The notes under the pieces are model-generated. The model saw nothing but the letters and a program-made list of their open reading frames with translations, searched no databases and had not been told where the DNA came from. A stretch of 63,453 nucleotides of DNA from Archangium sp. (lineage in GTDB: Bacteria; Myxococcota; Myxococcia; Myxococcales; Myxococcaceae): positions 1-63,453 of the forward strand of contig JAEUJS010000453.1 of assembly GCA_016792935.1 (NCBI GenBank). The letters are read 5' to 3'. Shown in pieces: positions 1-8,013 of the stretch. Made by a program: the position numbers and the translations under genes. How positions within the stretch are numbered: position 1 is the first letter of the stretch; each line of letters starts with the position of its first letter.

Positions 1-840
1 CTGCTGCAGCTGCACCGCTTCGTCGTAGGTGAGCGCAGATTCTCCGTTGGGAGCGGCTTCGAGGCGGCCCTTTCCAGCGAGCCCCAGTCCTCCGAACGTC
101 GCGGCGGTTCCAGCGGCGGCGATGGTGAGTCCGGTCACGACCCACGCGGCCACCTTCGGCTTGCCCGGCTTCGGAGCGGGCGTGCGCAAGTCGAGGTCGT
201 CGTCTTTCTTCGGAGGCGGCGTGAGCTTCGGCTCGTCCTTCTTCGGCGTGTCGTTCACCACCACCGGGTCCTGCTTCACCGGTTCGGGATCTTTCTTCAC
301 CACCGGGTCCGGGTCCTTCTTCACGGGCACCGGTTCGGGGTCGGGGTCTTTGTCGGTGACGGTGACCTTCGGTTGATCGACCGGAGCCGCGCCATCGGCC
401 TTCGGCAGGAGCTTGATGAGGTTCCACAGCGGCCCCTTCATCTGCTGCTTCACCTTGCCCTTGCTGACCCTGGTCGTTTCCTTCTTCACCACCGCGCCGT
501 TCACGATGAGCTCGAGCGTGAGTTTGCCGCTCGCTCCCTTGAGGCCGCCGCTGACCACGAAGACGCCGATGGATTTCGCCTTCTCACCGATTCCGGTCAG
601 ACACGTGGTGCGCTCTTCGCCTTCTTTGGTGAGACAGTTCACCGCGGGGCTTCCCGCCGGAGCGGTCTTCACCACCAACTTCTGTGCACTGAAGGCATCG
701 ACGAGATCAGCGGCCAACGCGCGCGCCTTGTCGTCTTCAGGGACGAGCAGCACTGACGCAGCCTGCGCGCTCACCGGCAAGAGGAGAACGAAGAGAAGGG
801 CTTCAGCCCGGCGGCGCTGCCAGCATGAAGGAGCTCGCAT
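1..840 (-). CDS. Exported protein of unknown function, 3' end cut by window edge
   Basis: Open on the minus strand for 280 codons from ATG 840 to the window edge, so the C-terminus is missing. The N-terminus (MRAPSCWQRRRAEALLFVLL) is basic then hydrophobic and ends in SAQAA, a good type I signal peptide. A soluble alpha/beta-looking segment of about 120 residues follows. Next comes a low-complexity Pro/Lys/Asp linker (repeats of DPDPEPVPVKK type), then a Gly/Ala-rich hydrophobic helix. This layout is common in myxobacterial envelope proteins with a periplasmic N-domain, a stiff linker and an inner-membrane segment. No family is recognised. It is divergent from the glycosyltransferase gene, leaving 77 bp for both promoters. 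A short dispersed sequence (798-824) lies within the signal-peptide codons. Confidence 0.7.
   Translation of the reverse strand, partial: MRAPSCWQRRRAEALLFVLLLPVSAQAASVLLVPEDDKARALAADLVDAFSAQKLVVKTAPAGSPAVNCLTKEGEERTTCLTGIGEKAKSIGVFVVSGGLKGASGKLTLELIVNGAVVKKETTRVSKGKVKQQMKGPLWNLIKLLPKADGAAPVDQPKVTVTDKDPDPEPVPVKKDPDPVVKKDPEPVKQDPVVVNDTPKKDEPKLTPPPKKDDDLDLRTPAPKPGKPKVAAWVVTGLTIAAAGTAATFGGLGLAGKGRLEAAPNGESALTYDEAVQLQQ
798..824. repeat. Short dispersed repeat D, copy 1
   Basis: GGGCTTCAGCCCGGCGGC followed by GCTGCCAGC. A near-identical 26-bp string occurs at 17699-17724 inside the cysteine desulfurase gene. The core GGGCTTCAGCCC is a compact hairpin. Two copies are seen in this window. Confidence 0.4.
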
Positions 841-917
841 GTGGGATTTCGCATCTGAGCACAGGAGGAGGAATCGTCCACCCGGGTGCCCGCCCCTGCG
901 AGTAAGCAGGCCGCGCG

Positions 918-2591
918 ATGGTCAGCGAGGGAGCCCAGCTGAGCCGAGGGAGCGCGTTCCCCAGGGAGACCAACGCACGCGCGGTGTTGTGGGGCTCACT
1001 CGTGCTCGGCGTGCTGCTCAAGGCGCGCATCGTGTTTTCCGACGACGGCATCAACTGGCCCGACGAGATTTATCAGTCGTTCGAGCCCGCGCACCGGCTG
1101 GTCTTCGGTCATGGCCTCGTGGCGTGGGAGTTCATCGAGGGCGCGCGCACCTGGGCGGTCCCGGGCTTCGTCGCCATCTGGCTCTTCATCTGCAAACTCT
1201 TCGGAGCGGGTCCTTCCACCTACATCCCCGTGGTGAAGCTGGCGTTCGTCGCGCTGTCTGCGGGCGCGTCGCTGGGCGTGTATCGGCTCGCGCGTGGCTT
1301 CGGTGGTCGCGAGCTCGAGAGCGCCGTCGCCTCAGCGCTGTGGAGCCTGTGCGCGCTGAGTCTGTATTTCTCTGCCCGCGCGATGAGCGAGAACCTCGCC
1401 GCGCCGCTCGTGGTGTGGGGCCTGGCGCTGATTTTCGAAGAGGGTTCACAGAAGCGGACGCGCATCGTCGGCGCCGCGCTGCTCGGAGCCGCGACCATCG
1501 TGCGGCTGCAGTGCGCGGTGTTCTGCATCGGCGCGCTCGTGGTGTTGCTGGCGCCCTTGTTCATGGATCCGAAGCTGCGCAACGCGCGCTTCTCGATGGC
1601 GCGCCGGGTGAGCATCGCCGGCGTCGGAGCGGTGGTGTTGATCAGCCTCCTCGCGACGCGCATCGGTCCGGAGTGGTCGTTCCGTCTCCTCGTGCTCGCC
1701 GGTCTCGCGGCGCTCGGTGGAATCGGCGTGCTGGTGTTCGACCTGATGCGTGCTGCACCGGTCGAGAAGCGTGAGCCGGTGCGCGAAGTGTTTCTCACGC
1801 TCGTCGTCGCCGCCTGCGTGCTCGGCATCTGGGACGCGGCGGCCTGGCACTCGGTGCCCACCGCGAAAGTGGGAGGGCTCTTTCATTCCGCCGTCGTCTA
1901 CTGGCGCTTCAACATCGTCGAGAACCGGGGAGCAGGGTGGGGCACCGCTCCGTGGACGTACTACTTTCAACACCTGTACCTCACGATGCCCGGCGTCGCG
2001 TTGGTGCTCGGCGCATCGCTCCTCGGCTCAGCGCGCAAGGCGTGGCCGCTGGTCGTCTCGCTGGTGCTCTTCCTCGCGCTGCACTTCTACGTGGGCCACA
2101 AAGAGCTGCGCTTCATGATTCCGGTGATGCCGCTGGTGTGCGCGGCGTTCGGCATCGCGGTGTCGTTGCTTCCGTCACAGCCCGCGCGCATCGCGATGGT
2201 GGTTGCGGCGCTCTGTGTCGGAGTCTCCGCGCTGAACCACAAGACGCTCACCATGGGAGACGTCGGCAGTTACCCCGAGCGCGCGCAGTCTTCGGCGTGG
2301 GACGACTTCGGGCCGGTGAATCGCTTGATGTTGGCGGCGAGCAGGCAGAGCGACGTGTGTGGTTTGCGCATCGACGCCGCGCACCTCGCGTGGACGGGTG
2401 GGACGACGTACTTGCATCACAACGCTCCGCTCTACATGCCCGGCTTTCCGCAGCAGCACGGCTTCTTCAACTACGTGCTGACCCGCGCGGGCAGCGGAGC
2501 TCCCGTCATCGCGAGCGAAGCGGGCCTCGAGTTGGTGCGCCTCGGGCCGACGTGCACTCCAGACGTCGCGTACGCGTGGCGGCTTCCGTAG
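918..2591 (+). CDS. GT22-family (Alg9/PIG-B-like) membrane glycosyltransferase
   Basis: 557 residues with about ten hydrophobic segments, as in GT-C fold glycosyltransferases. The first loop carries DDGINWPDEIYQ at about residues 40-51, matching the acidic catalytic loop of GT-C enzymes. HKELRFMIP at about residue 394 matches the HKEXRF signature of the eukaryotic Alg9, Alg12 and PIG-B mannosyltransferases (GT22). By family it should move a sugar from a polyprenyl-phosphate donor onto a lipid-linked glycan or protein at the periplasmic face; donor and acceptor cannot be read here. ATG 918 is the first Met, and no strong Shine-Dalgarno sequence is visible. It stands alone, with a regulatory array downstream. 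Confidence 0.8.
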   Translation: MVSEGAQLSRGSAFPRETNARAVLWGSLVLGVLLKARIVFSDDGINWPDEIYQSFEPAHRLVFGHGLVAWEFIEGARTWAVPGFVAIWLFICKLFGAGPSTYIPVVKLAFVALSAGASLGVYRLARGFGGRELESAVASALWSLCALSLYFSARAMSENLAAPLVVWGLALIFEEGSQKRTRIVGAALLGAATIVRLQCAVFCIGALVVLLAPLFMDPKLRNARFSMARRVSIAGVGAVVLISLLATRIGPEWSFRLLVLAGLAALGGIGVLVFDLMRAAPVEKREPVREVFLTLVVAACVLGIWDAAAWHSVPTAKVGGLFHSAVVYWRFNIVENRGAGWGTAPWTYYFQHLYLTMPGVALVLGASLLGSARKAWPLVVSLVLFLALHFYVGHKELRFMIPVMPLVCAAFGIAVSLLPSQPARIAMVVAALCVGVSALNHKTLTMGDVGSYPERAQSSAWDDFGPVNRLMLAASRQSDVCGLRIDAAHLAWTGGTTYLHHNAPLYMPGFPQQHGFFNYVLTRAGSGAPVIASEAGLELVRLGPTCTPDVAYAWRLP

Positions 2592-2596
2592 CGACC

Positions 2597-2809
2597 GTGA
2601 CGACTCTCGGAGTGCCGACCTGAACCGGGCGTTGACGATTCTCGGCGCGAAACCCGCGAAGGGATGGCTCTCGTGCTCGACGACACGTCTCGTACCGTCA
2701 ACCGTTGACGATTTCCGCGCGCGTCGCGGTTGACGATTTGCCTCGGAGAAACGTCAACCAGCGCACTTTTTCCGACAACCGAATCGTCAACCGCGCTCGT
2801 TGGTTGACC
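2597..2809. promoter_or_regulatory. Array of GTTGACGATT / CGTCAAC elements (likely operator cluster)
   Basis: GTTGACGATT occurs at 2631-2640, 2704-2713 and 2729-2738. Its reverse complement occurs in full at 2782-2791 and as CGTCAACC at 2696-2703 and 2752-2759. A GGTTGACC half-site lies at 2802-2809. The 2696-2710 pair forms a 7-bp palindrome with a one-base spacer. GTGACGACTCTC lies at 2597-2608. The same two motifs recur at 22223-22232 and 22270-22281 upstream of another gene. The array ends about 43 bp before the probable start of the HTH gene, which suggests autoregulation. Its function is inferred. Confidence 0.55.
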
Positions 2810-2851
2810 GAAAACTGGCGAGGCCTGTTGCAGCCCGTAGCATTTTCGCAA

Positions 2852-3292
2852 ATGGGTGCCGCGCTGAGCGTCGTCGTGGAGCGTTTCATCGAGTCGGGCA
2901 AGCCGTTCAGCAGCGCGGACATCGTGCGTGAGGCGCGCGTGACGCGGCAGGCGGTGCACAAGCACTTGAAGGAATCGGTGCGGAGCGGGCGCGTGTTGAT
3001 CAGCGGCTACGCGCGCGCGCGGCGGTACACGAAGGTGATTCCGATTCGGCAGCGCGTCGAGGTTGCGACCGCTGGCTCTTCGTATCGACTCTCCGCGCGG
3101 CTCCTGCTCATGGACGTGATGGCCGGCGAAGTGACGCTCGATTTCACCGGAGCGGTCGAGCTCGGTGACGAATTCCTCGACGAGATTTTCAACGTCTGGT
3201 CGCCCGCGAATCCAAGCGTGCAGTTGAAGGTCGCGCATCTGCCTGCGCGGTTGGCGCCGCAGTTCTTCGCGTTCGCGAAGCGCGAGCGTTGA
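2852..3292 (+). CDS. Small HTH plus STAS-like (DUF4325) regulator
   Basis: 146 residues from ATG 2852. An in-frame upstream ATG at 2705 exists, but the extra 49 codons overlap the repeated GTTGACGATT array and are Arg-rich without family features, so the internal start is preferred. The N-half is a winged-helix-like segment (FSSADIVREARVTRQAVHKH, about residues 20-40). The C-half (about 85-146) matches the STAS-like DUF4325 pattern: a beta-strand with VTLDFTGAVELGDEFLDEIF, then a final strand. Such proteins are thought to pair DNA binding with a phosphorylation- or ligand-responsive switch. The multi-site array just upstream makes it a probable autoregulator. The following 360 bp hold no protein gene. 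Confidence 0.6.
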   Translation: MGAALSVVVERFIESGKPFSSADIVREARVTRQAVHKHLKESVRSGRVLISGYARARRYTKVIPIRQRVEVATAGSSYRLSARLLLMDVMAGEVTLDFTGAVELGDEFLDEIFNVWSPANPSVQLKVAHLPARLAPQFFAFAKRER

Positions 3293-3320
3293 TCAGGAGC
3301 GTCGTCCGTTCCACGTCCCC

Positions 3321-3336
3321 AGCCGACAAGTCGGCT
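3321..3336. other. Six-bp hairpin downstream of the DUF4325 gene
   Basis: AGCCGA-CAAG-TCGGCT is a perfect 6-bp stem with a 4-base loop, 29 bp after the stop codon. No U-tract follows, so it is a weak terminator candidate or part of the leader of the adjacent structured RNA. Confidence 0.35.
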
Positions 3337-3342
3337 GATGTG

Positions 3343-3556
3343 GTCGGAGCGCCCGAGTGGCCAGGCCACGAGTTGGTTTTACGGCCTCTCTTACCCGCGT
3401 GAGCAGGCAGTGGGAGCGCGGCGCTTCGTCTGCTGGAGACCAGCGACGCGTCGCAGCCTCGGTCGCCCGAGGGGAGCTACCTTAGGACCGTTATGGAGTG
3501 CGTGTTGGGCCGAGCCGGCCGGGCGCTCCGACGCAACGGACGAGTTTCTCGTCTTC
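3343..3556 (+). ncRNA. Candidate structured RNA with 13-bp closing stem and 3' hairpin
   Basis: Bases 3343-3355 (GTCGGAGCGCCCG) pair perfectly with 3520-3532 (CGGGCGCTCCGAC), closing a domain of about 190 nt. Inside are a GTGG/CCAC hairpin (3357-3369), a 9-bp stem with one bulged base and an AGA loop (CGTC-t-GCTGG / CCAGC-GACG), and CCTCGG-TCGC-CCGAGG. A further hairpin, GACGAG-TTT-CTCGTC (3539-3553), followed by TTC, could terminate the transcript. Size and long-range closure recall 6S RNA, but the diagnostic 6S sequence blocks were not recognised, nor SRP, tmRNA or RNase P signatures. It could instead be a leader element of the downstream transporter or a small element with terminal inverted repeats. 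The plus strand is chosen only from the 3' hairpin. Confidence 0.4.
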
Positions 3557-3654
3557 AGAAATTGCGCGGAGGTGGCGGCGTTCAGACCGGCATGACGCGC
3601 CATGAGACGTATGCGCGAGGTGGTCTCTGACTCCGCGTGCTACGGAGCGCCGCG

Positions 3655-5178
3655 ATGACCACCGCCGCCAACCCGACGCTCGAGCAGATTCAGGACTTCA
3701 AGGGCCCGTATCCGAGACAGCTGTGGTGGCTGTTCTTCTCCGAGATGTGGGAGCGCTTCAGCTTCTACGGCATGCGCGGCGTGCTGACCTTCTTCATGGT
3801 CAACCAGCTGATCATGGACGAGAAGGTCGCGAACCTGCAGTACGGCGCGACGCAGGCCTTCGTCTACGCGTTCACGTTCGTGGGCGGGTTGTTCGCCGAC
3901 AAGATTCTCGGCTTCCGCCGCTCGCTGTTCTGGGGCGGCTTCTTGATGATCGTCGGCTCGCTCATTCTCGCGGTGAACCCGAAGGACTTCTTCTTCTGGG
4001 GCATCGCGTTCAACATCGTCGGCACCGGCTTCTTCAAGCCGAACATCTCGACGATGGTCGGCACGCTCTACAAAGACGGAGACGAGCGCCGCGACGCCGG
4101 CTTCTCGCTCTTCTATTCCGGCATCAACGTCGGCGCGTTCCTGGGCGGCTACATCTGCGTGGCGCTCGGCAAGAGCGAGTCACTCGGCGCGTATTCGTGG
4201 AACGCGTGCTTCGCGATGGTCGCGTTGGTGATGACCATCTCGGTGGTGACCTTCGGCTTCAGCCAGAAGTACCTCGGCCCCATCGGTCACACGCCGCGCG
4301 CGGGTGACGTGGCCTCTGGAGCGACCGGCCCCAGGCAGCTCGTGTGGCAGGACTACGCGACCTTCGCGGGCTCGCTGGCCATCATTCCCGTGCTGCGCAC
4401 CATGGTCGCGCGCACCGAATACACCGACTACTTCATGTACACGATTGGGCCGCTGACGCTGCTCTACATCGGGTACGAGATGACGAAGTACTCGTCGGCC
4501 GAGCGCAAGAAGCTGATGGCCGCGTTGGTGTTCGTCATCTTCTCCATCGTGTTCTGGGCGTTCTTCGAGCAGTCGGGCGGCTCGCTGTCGCTCTTCGCCG
4601 CCAACAACCTGCGCGCGTGGGAGCTCGGCCCCGTGAAGGTGGATCCGAACGGCGTGAACAACGCGGCGAACTCCATCTTCGTCATCATCTTCGCGCCGCT
4701 GCTCGGCATCGTCTGGGTGTGGCTGGCTGCGCGCAAGAAGGAGCCGAACACCGTCGTGAAGTTCGGGCTGGGCTTCTTGTTCCTGGCCGGCGCGTTCTTC
4801 GTGTTCGCGGCGACGAAGTTCTTCGCGGGTCCCGATGGCATCACGTCGCTGGGGTTGTTCACGCTCGCGTACTTCGTCATCACGTTCGGTGAGCTGTGTC
4901 TGTCTCCGATTGGGTTGAGCATCATGACCAAGCTGTCGCCCAAGCCGCTGCAGGGCGTGATGATGGGCATGTGGTTCCTCGCGAGCGCGTACGGGCAGTA
5001 CGCCGCTGGTTTGCTCGGAGCGGGCATGACCTCTCCGGCGAAGGACGCGACCGCGCTCGACAAGTTGAACTCGTACACGGCGGGGTATCAGCAGCTGGCG
5101 ATCTACGCCGTCGTTGCGGGCGTGCTGCTCATCGTCATCTCGCCGATGGTGCGCAAGCTGATGGGCGACGTGAAGTAG
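3655..5178 (+). CDS. POT-family proton-coupled peptide transporter
   Basis: 507 residues with 12-14 predicted membrane helices. Family hallmarks include SEMWERFSFYGMRG at about residue 29 (the ExxERF motif of helix 1 used in proton coupling), GGLFADKILGFRRS after helix 2, the PTR2 signature FYSGINVGAFLGG, and FFEQSGGS in the second half. It should import di- and tripeptides, or related substrates, with protons across the inner membrane. ATG 3655 is preferred to the upstream in-frame ATG 3637 because GGAG lies about 8 bases before it and homologous N-termini begin near here. The neighbouring minus-strand gene converges with a 9-bp gap. Confidence 0.92.
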   Translation: MTTAANPTLEQIQDFKGPYPRQLWWLFFSEMWERFSFYGMRGVLTFFMVNQLIMDEKVANLQYGATQAFVYAFTFVGGLFADKILGFRRSLFWGGFLMIVGSLILAVNPKDFFFWGIAFNIVGTGFFKPNISTMVGTLYKDGDERRDAGFSLFYSGINVGAFLGGYICVALGKSESLGAYSWNACFAMVALVMTISVVTFGFSQKYLGPIGHTPRAGDVASGATGPRQLVWQDYATFAGSLAIIPVLRTMVARTEYTDYFMYTIGPLTLLYIGYEMTKYSSAERKKLMAALVFVIFSIVFWAFFEQSGGSLSLFAANNLRAWELGPVKVDPNGVNNAANSIFVIIFAPLLGIVWVWLAARKKEPNTVVKFGLGFLFLAGAFFVFAATKFFAGPDGITSLGLFTLAYFVITFGELCLSPIGLSIMTKLSPKPLQGVMMGMWFLASAYGQYAAGLLGAGMTSPAKDATALDKLNSYTAGYQQLAIYAVVAGVLLIVISPMVRKLMGDVK

Positions 5179-5187
5179 TCGCGCTGA

Positions 5188-5709
5188 TCAGGTCAGCACG
5201 CGCCAGTGCACTGGATCCGTGCTCGACGGTAAACACACGAGCACCACGCGCTGATCAGTCTTCAACCGCTCGAGCCACTGCGGCAGCTCGATGACGAACG
5301 GCCTCGGCACTGCCGGATCATCCGACCGCTGACCATTCGGCGCCCGAACGAACAGCTCCTCGACGTCGACCTTCACGCGCGGCACGCGAACGATGCGCAC
5401 CGCGGCGCCGTCGCCGGGCCCGCCGCCATCTGTGTCGCTCACCCAGCCTGACTCCGTCACGCGCCCGACGACGAACAACATCGAGCCGCCGAGATTTCGA
5501 AACGCCTCGAAGATGAACGCCAGCGCGACGGCTCCGGCGACGAACCACGAGATGCAGAGGAACGCTCCGCCGACCGCGAGCCCGATGCCCATGAACACGA
5601 GACAGATGGTGCACACCACGCCGACGCGGAAGAACGCCATGCCGCGCCGCTTCGACAGCCCTTCGTTGAACAGCGCCGCCACATCCGTCTCGCTCAGGCC
5701 GCTGCTCAT
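5188..5709 (-). CDS. Small membrane protein of unknown function
   Basis: 173 residues. About 25 cytoplasmic residues precede two closely spaced hydrophobic segments (about 29-50 and 54-70). A soluble C-terminal half of about 100 residues then begins with a beta-like LFVVGRVTESGWV and ends in a strand-rich segment. This resembles small bacterial proteins with a hairpin membrane anchor and a cytoplasmic beta domain, but no family is recognised. It is divergent from the thrombospondin-repeat gene, with 34 bp between the start codons, so the two probably share a promoter region. Confidence 0.7.
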   Translation of the reverse strand: MSSGLSETDVAALFNEGLSKRRGMAFFRVGVVCTICLVFMGIGLAVGGAFLCISWFVAGAVALAFIFEAFRNLGGSMLFVVGRVTESGWVSDTDGGGPGDGAAVRIVRVPRVKVDVEELFVRAPNGQRSDDPAVPRPFVIELPQWLERLKTDQRVVLVCLPSSTDPVHWRVLT

Positions 5710-5743
5710 GACCCGCGAAAACTACCTCGGTTCACAGGTGGGC

Positions 5744-7042
5744 ATGAACCGACACGCACTGCTTGCTCTCGTCGTCCTCTCCACCGCTGCCCTCGCGCAG
5801 AACATCGACAACCCCGAATGCCTCGGCCAGCAATGCGGCGCACCAAATGAAGAAGGCGGCGGCGGCGGCGGCTCGTGCGTCGACGGCGTCTGCGTCGGCG
5901 GCGGCTGCTCGGTGTGGGTCGCGATGACCGACGACGGCAAGACGCTCGCGTACACCGACGACGCCGATGGCGATGGCAAGTCGGACAACTTCGACAACTG
6001 CCCCTTCGTCAGCAACCGCGATCAGCTCGACGGAGACGGAGATGCCGTCGGAGACAGCTGTGATTCCTGCGCCGCCGCGAGCAACTTCGCGCAGCTCGAC
6101 TCCGACGGTGACGGCAGAGGAGACGCGTGCGACGACGACCTCGACGGCGACGGCATCCTCAACGCTGTGGACGTGTGCACCGGCATTCCCGACCCGCGCC
6201 AGGGCGACACCGACGGCGATCTCCTCGGAGACGCCTGCGACGTCGACGACGACGCCGACGGCATTCTCGACACCATCGACACGTGCCCGCTGCTGCCGAA
6301 CCCGGGCAACACGCCGGTCGCCGACGCGCGCTGCAACGCTGATCAAGACGAAGACAACGTCAGCGACACGTTCGACAACTGCCTGACCTCGCCCAATCCC
6401 TCACAAATCGACGCCGACTTCGACGGGCGCGGCGACGTGTGCGACCTCGACAAGGACGACGACGGCATCCTCAACACCGCCGACAACTGCGAAGGCGCGC
6501 GCAACCGTGGGCAGTGGGACGAAGACGCCGACGGTCTGGGTGACGCGTGCGACGCGCTGTACTGCGTGGTCATCGACCCCTCGAACAAAGCCGACTGCCT
6601 CGACCCGCACGGTCCGTTCCGTGTGCATGGTGGCGGCTCCGTCACGCTGAAGGCCGGTGAGCGCTTCAAGCTGCCGCTCTTCGCGAACCGCCAGGGCGCG
6701 GCCATCGAGTACGCGTGGACCGTCACGCAGCGTCCCGCGGGTTCGAAGGCCGCCATCACCAACCCGATGGGAGCGACCGCGCAGTCGCTGCGGTGGATGT
6801 ACCAGTACGCCGAAGGTCAGGCGCCGACGTTCACCGCCGATGTCGATGGTGAGTACGCGCTGCAGCTCCAGGCGAAGCTGGTGTTCGCCGACCGCGCGTA
6901 TCCGCGGAACAACGAGTCGACGTCGTCGCTGCGCATGAACGCGCTCGGTGAGGGCGCGTCGTGCAACGCGATTCCGGGCAACGCGTGGCTCGCCGCGGCT
7001 GGTTTGCTGGTCCTGCTCCGGGCGCGCGCTCGCCGCGTTTGA
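5744..7042 (+). CDS. Thrombospondin type 3 repeat surface protein with MYXO-CTERM-like tail
   Basis: 432 residues from ATG 5744, with AGGTGG just upstream. The signal peptide is MNRHALLALVVLSTAALAQ. A Gly linker and a Cys cluster precede about seven calcium-binding thrombospondin type 3 repeats (DxDxDGxxDxxDNC patterns such as DADGDGKSDNFDNCP). A beta-sandwich-like domain follows (about 290-400, PKD-like AWTVTQRPAG). The tail has SCN, a hydrophobic helix and RARARR, resembling the MYXO-CTERM sorting signal in which a Cys before the helix is processed by a myxosortase. Proteins of this build sit on the outer surface, and some Myxococcus members act in cell-cell cohesion; the role here is inferred. 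An in-frame ATG at 5708 is possible but lies in the divergent promoter. Confidence 0.8.
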   Translation: MNRHALLALVVLSTAALAQNIDNPECLGQQCGAPNEEGGGGGGSCVDGVCVGGGCSVWVAMTDDGKTLAYTDDADGDGKSDNFDNCPFVSNRDQLDGDGDAVGDSCDSCAAASNFAQLDSDGDGRGDACDDDLDGDGILNAVDVCTGIPDPRQGDTDGDLLGDACDVDDDADGILDTIDTCPLLPNPGNTPVADARCNADQDEDNVSDTFDNCLTSPNPSQIDADFDGRGDVCDLDKDDDGILNTADNCEGARNRGQWDEDADGLGDACDALYCVVIDPSNKADCLDPHGPFRVHGGGSVTLKAGERFKLPLFANRQGAAIEYAWTVTQRPAGSKAAITNPMGATAQSLRWMYQYAEGQAPTFTADVDGEYALQLQAKLVFADRAYPRNNESTSSLRMNALGEGASCNAIPGNAWLAAAGLLVLLRARARRV

Positions 7043-7053
7043 GTTGCACGCTG

Positions 7054-7104
7054 AATCGAGTCGCACAAATCGGCGGTCTATCCGCTCTTTTGTGCGACTC
7101 GATT
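7054..7104. terminator. 16-bp inverted repeat, probable terminator
   Basis: AATCGAGTCGCACAAA (7054-7069) pairs perfectly with TTTGTGCGACTCGATT (7089-7104) around a 19-base loop, 11 bp after the thrombospondin-repeat gene. The right arm is followed by TCGGCATTTC, so a U-tract is poor. Arm perfection suggests a terminator, a protein-binding site or a small palindromic element. Confidence 0.5.
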
Positions 7105-7245
7105 TCGGCATTTCTGATCGTGGTGCAGCCGCCCAACAGAGGGGACTCCACCCCTCACCCAAAGCTGGCCACCGCCGCCGCAACCCGCTGATTCGACGAC
7201 CGCTTCACCCTTGGCGCACGCCTCGCACACCTCCGGAGCCACGCC

Positions 7246-8013
7246 ATGGGCAAGTTCACCCAAACCCTCGAGATGTGGGCACATGAACCGCGGAAAAGCT
7301 CCCAGGACACTGGGGCCTCCGTGGCTGTCCTCGCTCGCAAAGGCCCCGTGGCATTCCCTTCGACCGACGAGCGGCTGCTGGAGGCGTTGAAGGCGAAACG
7401 GCCCGGCACCTGGCTCCAGTTTTACGACCAGTTCGCACCGTACGTGCTGGGCGTGCTGCGCAAGGTGATGGGTCCGGACCGCGAGCTCGAAGATTTGGTG
7501 CAGGACATCTTCGCGCGGGCGCTGGAAGGCATCGAGCGCGTGCGTGAGGCCGACAAAATCAAACCCTGGCTGCGCGGGCTGACGGTCTTCACCGCGCGCG
7601 AGACGCTGCGTCGCCGCAAGTGGCGCTCGTGGTTGCCGCTCGGAAATCCCGAAGTCGAAGAAGACGTGATTCCTTTTCCCACCACCACCGATGCACTCGA
7701 GGAGCGGTTGCTGCTGCGCAAGGTGAAGGGCGTGCTCGACTCGATGAACGTCGACGACCGCCTCGCCTTCACGCTGCGTCACCTCGAAGGGCTCGAGCTG
7801 ACCGAGGTGGCGGAGACGCTCAAGATGTCGCTCTCGACTGCCAAGCGCCGCATCTGGCGCGCTGAAGAAGAGTTCCGCCGCGCGTGCGAGAAGGACCGCG
7901 ATTTGCGCGCGTGCTTCGAAGAGGAAACCGAAGTGCGCACTGAGCAGAACGCCGTCGCGCCGTTCGACACGCGCACCACCGACGCCGTTCGCGTGTTGGA
8001 GGTGCGCCGATGA
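7246..8013 (+). CDS. ECF-type RNA polymerase sigma factor
   Basis: 255 residues. After a 45-residue N-terminal extension, region 2 is clear (YVLGVLRKVMGPDRELEDLV then DIFARALEG, about 65-92), with the helix that melts the -10 element. Region 4 (about 165-210) has the HTH LTEVAETLKMSLSTAKRRIW that reads the -35 element. A short acidic tail follows. Its stop overlaps the start of the FecR-domain gene by four bases (ATGA), so sigma factor and regulator are translationally coupled. FecR-type partners sit in the inner membrane and hold or present the sigma factor. The stimulus is unknown. Confidence 0.9.
   Translation: MGKFTQTLEMWAHEPRKSSQDTGASVAVLARKGPVAFPSTDERLLEALKAKRPGTWLQFYDQFAPYVLGVLRKVMGPDRELEDLVQDIFARALEGIERVREADKIKPWLRGLTVFTARETLRRRKWRSWLPLGNPEVEEDVIPFPTTTDALEERLLLRKVKGVLDSMNVDDRLAFTLRHLEGLELTEVAETLKMSLSTAKRRIWRAEEEFRRACEKDRDLRACFEEETEVRTEQNAVAPFDTRTTDAVRVLEVRR

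Noticed and set aside
3343..3532. Assigning the structured RNA as 6S, SRP, tmRNA or RNase P
   Set aside because: Size fits 6S, but the diagnostic conserved bases of all four could not be found by eye, so no name is given.
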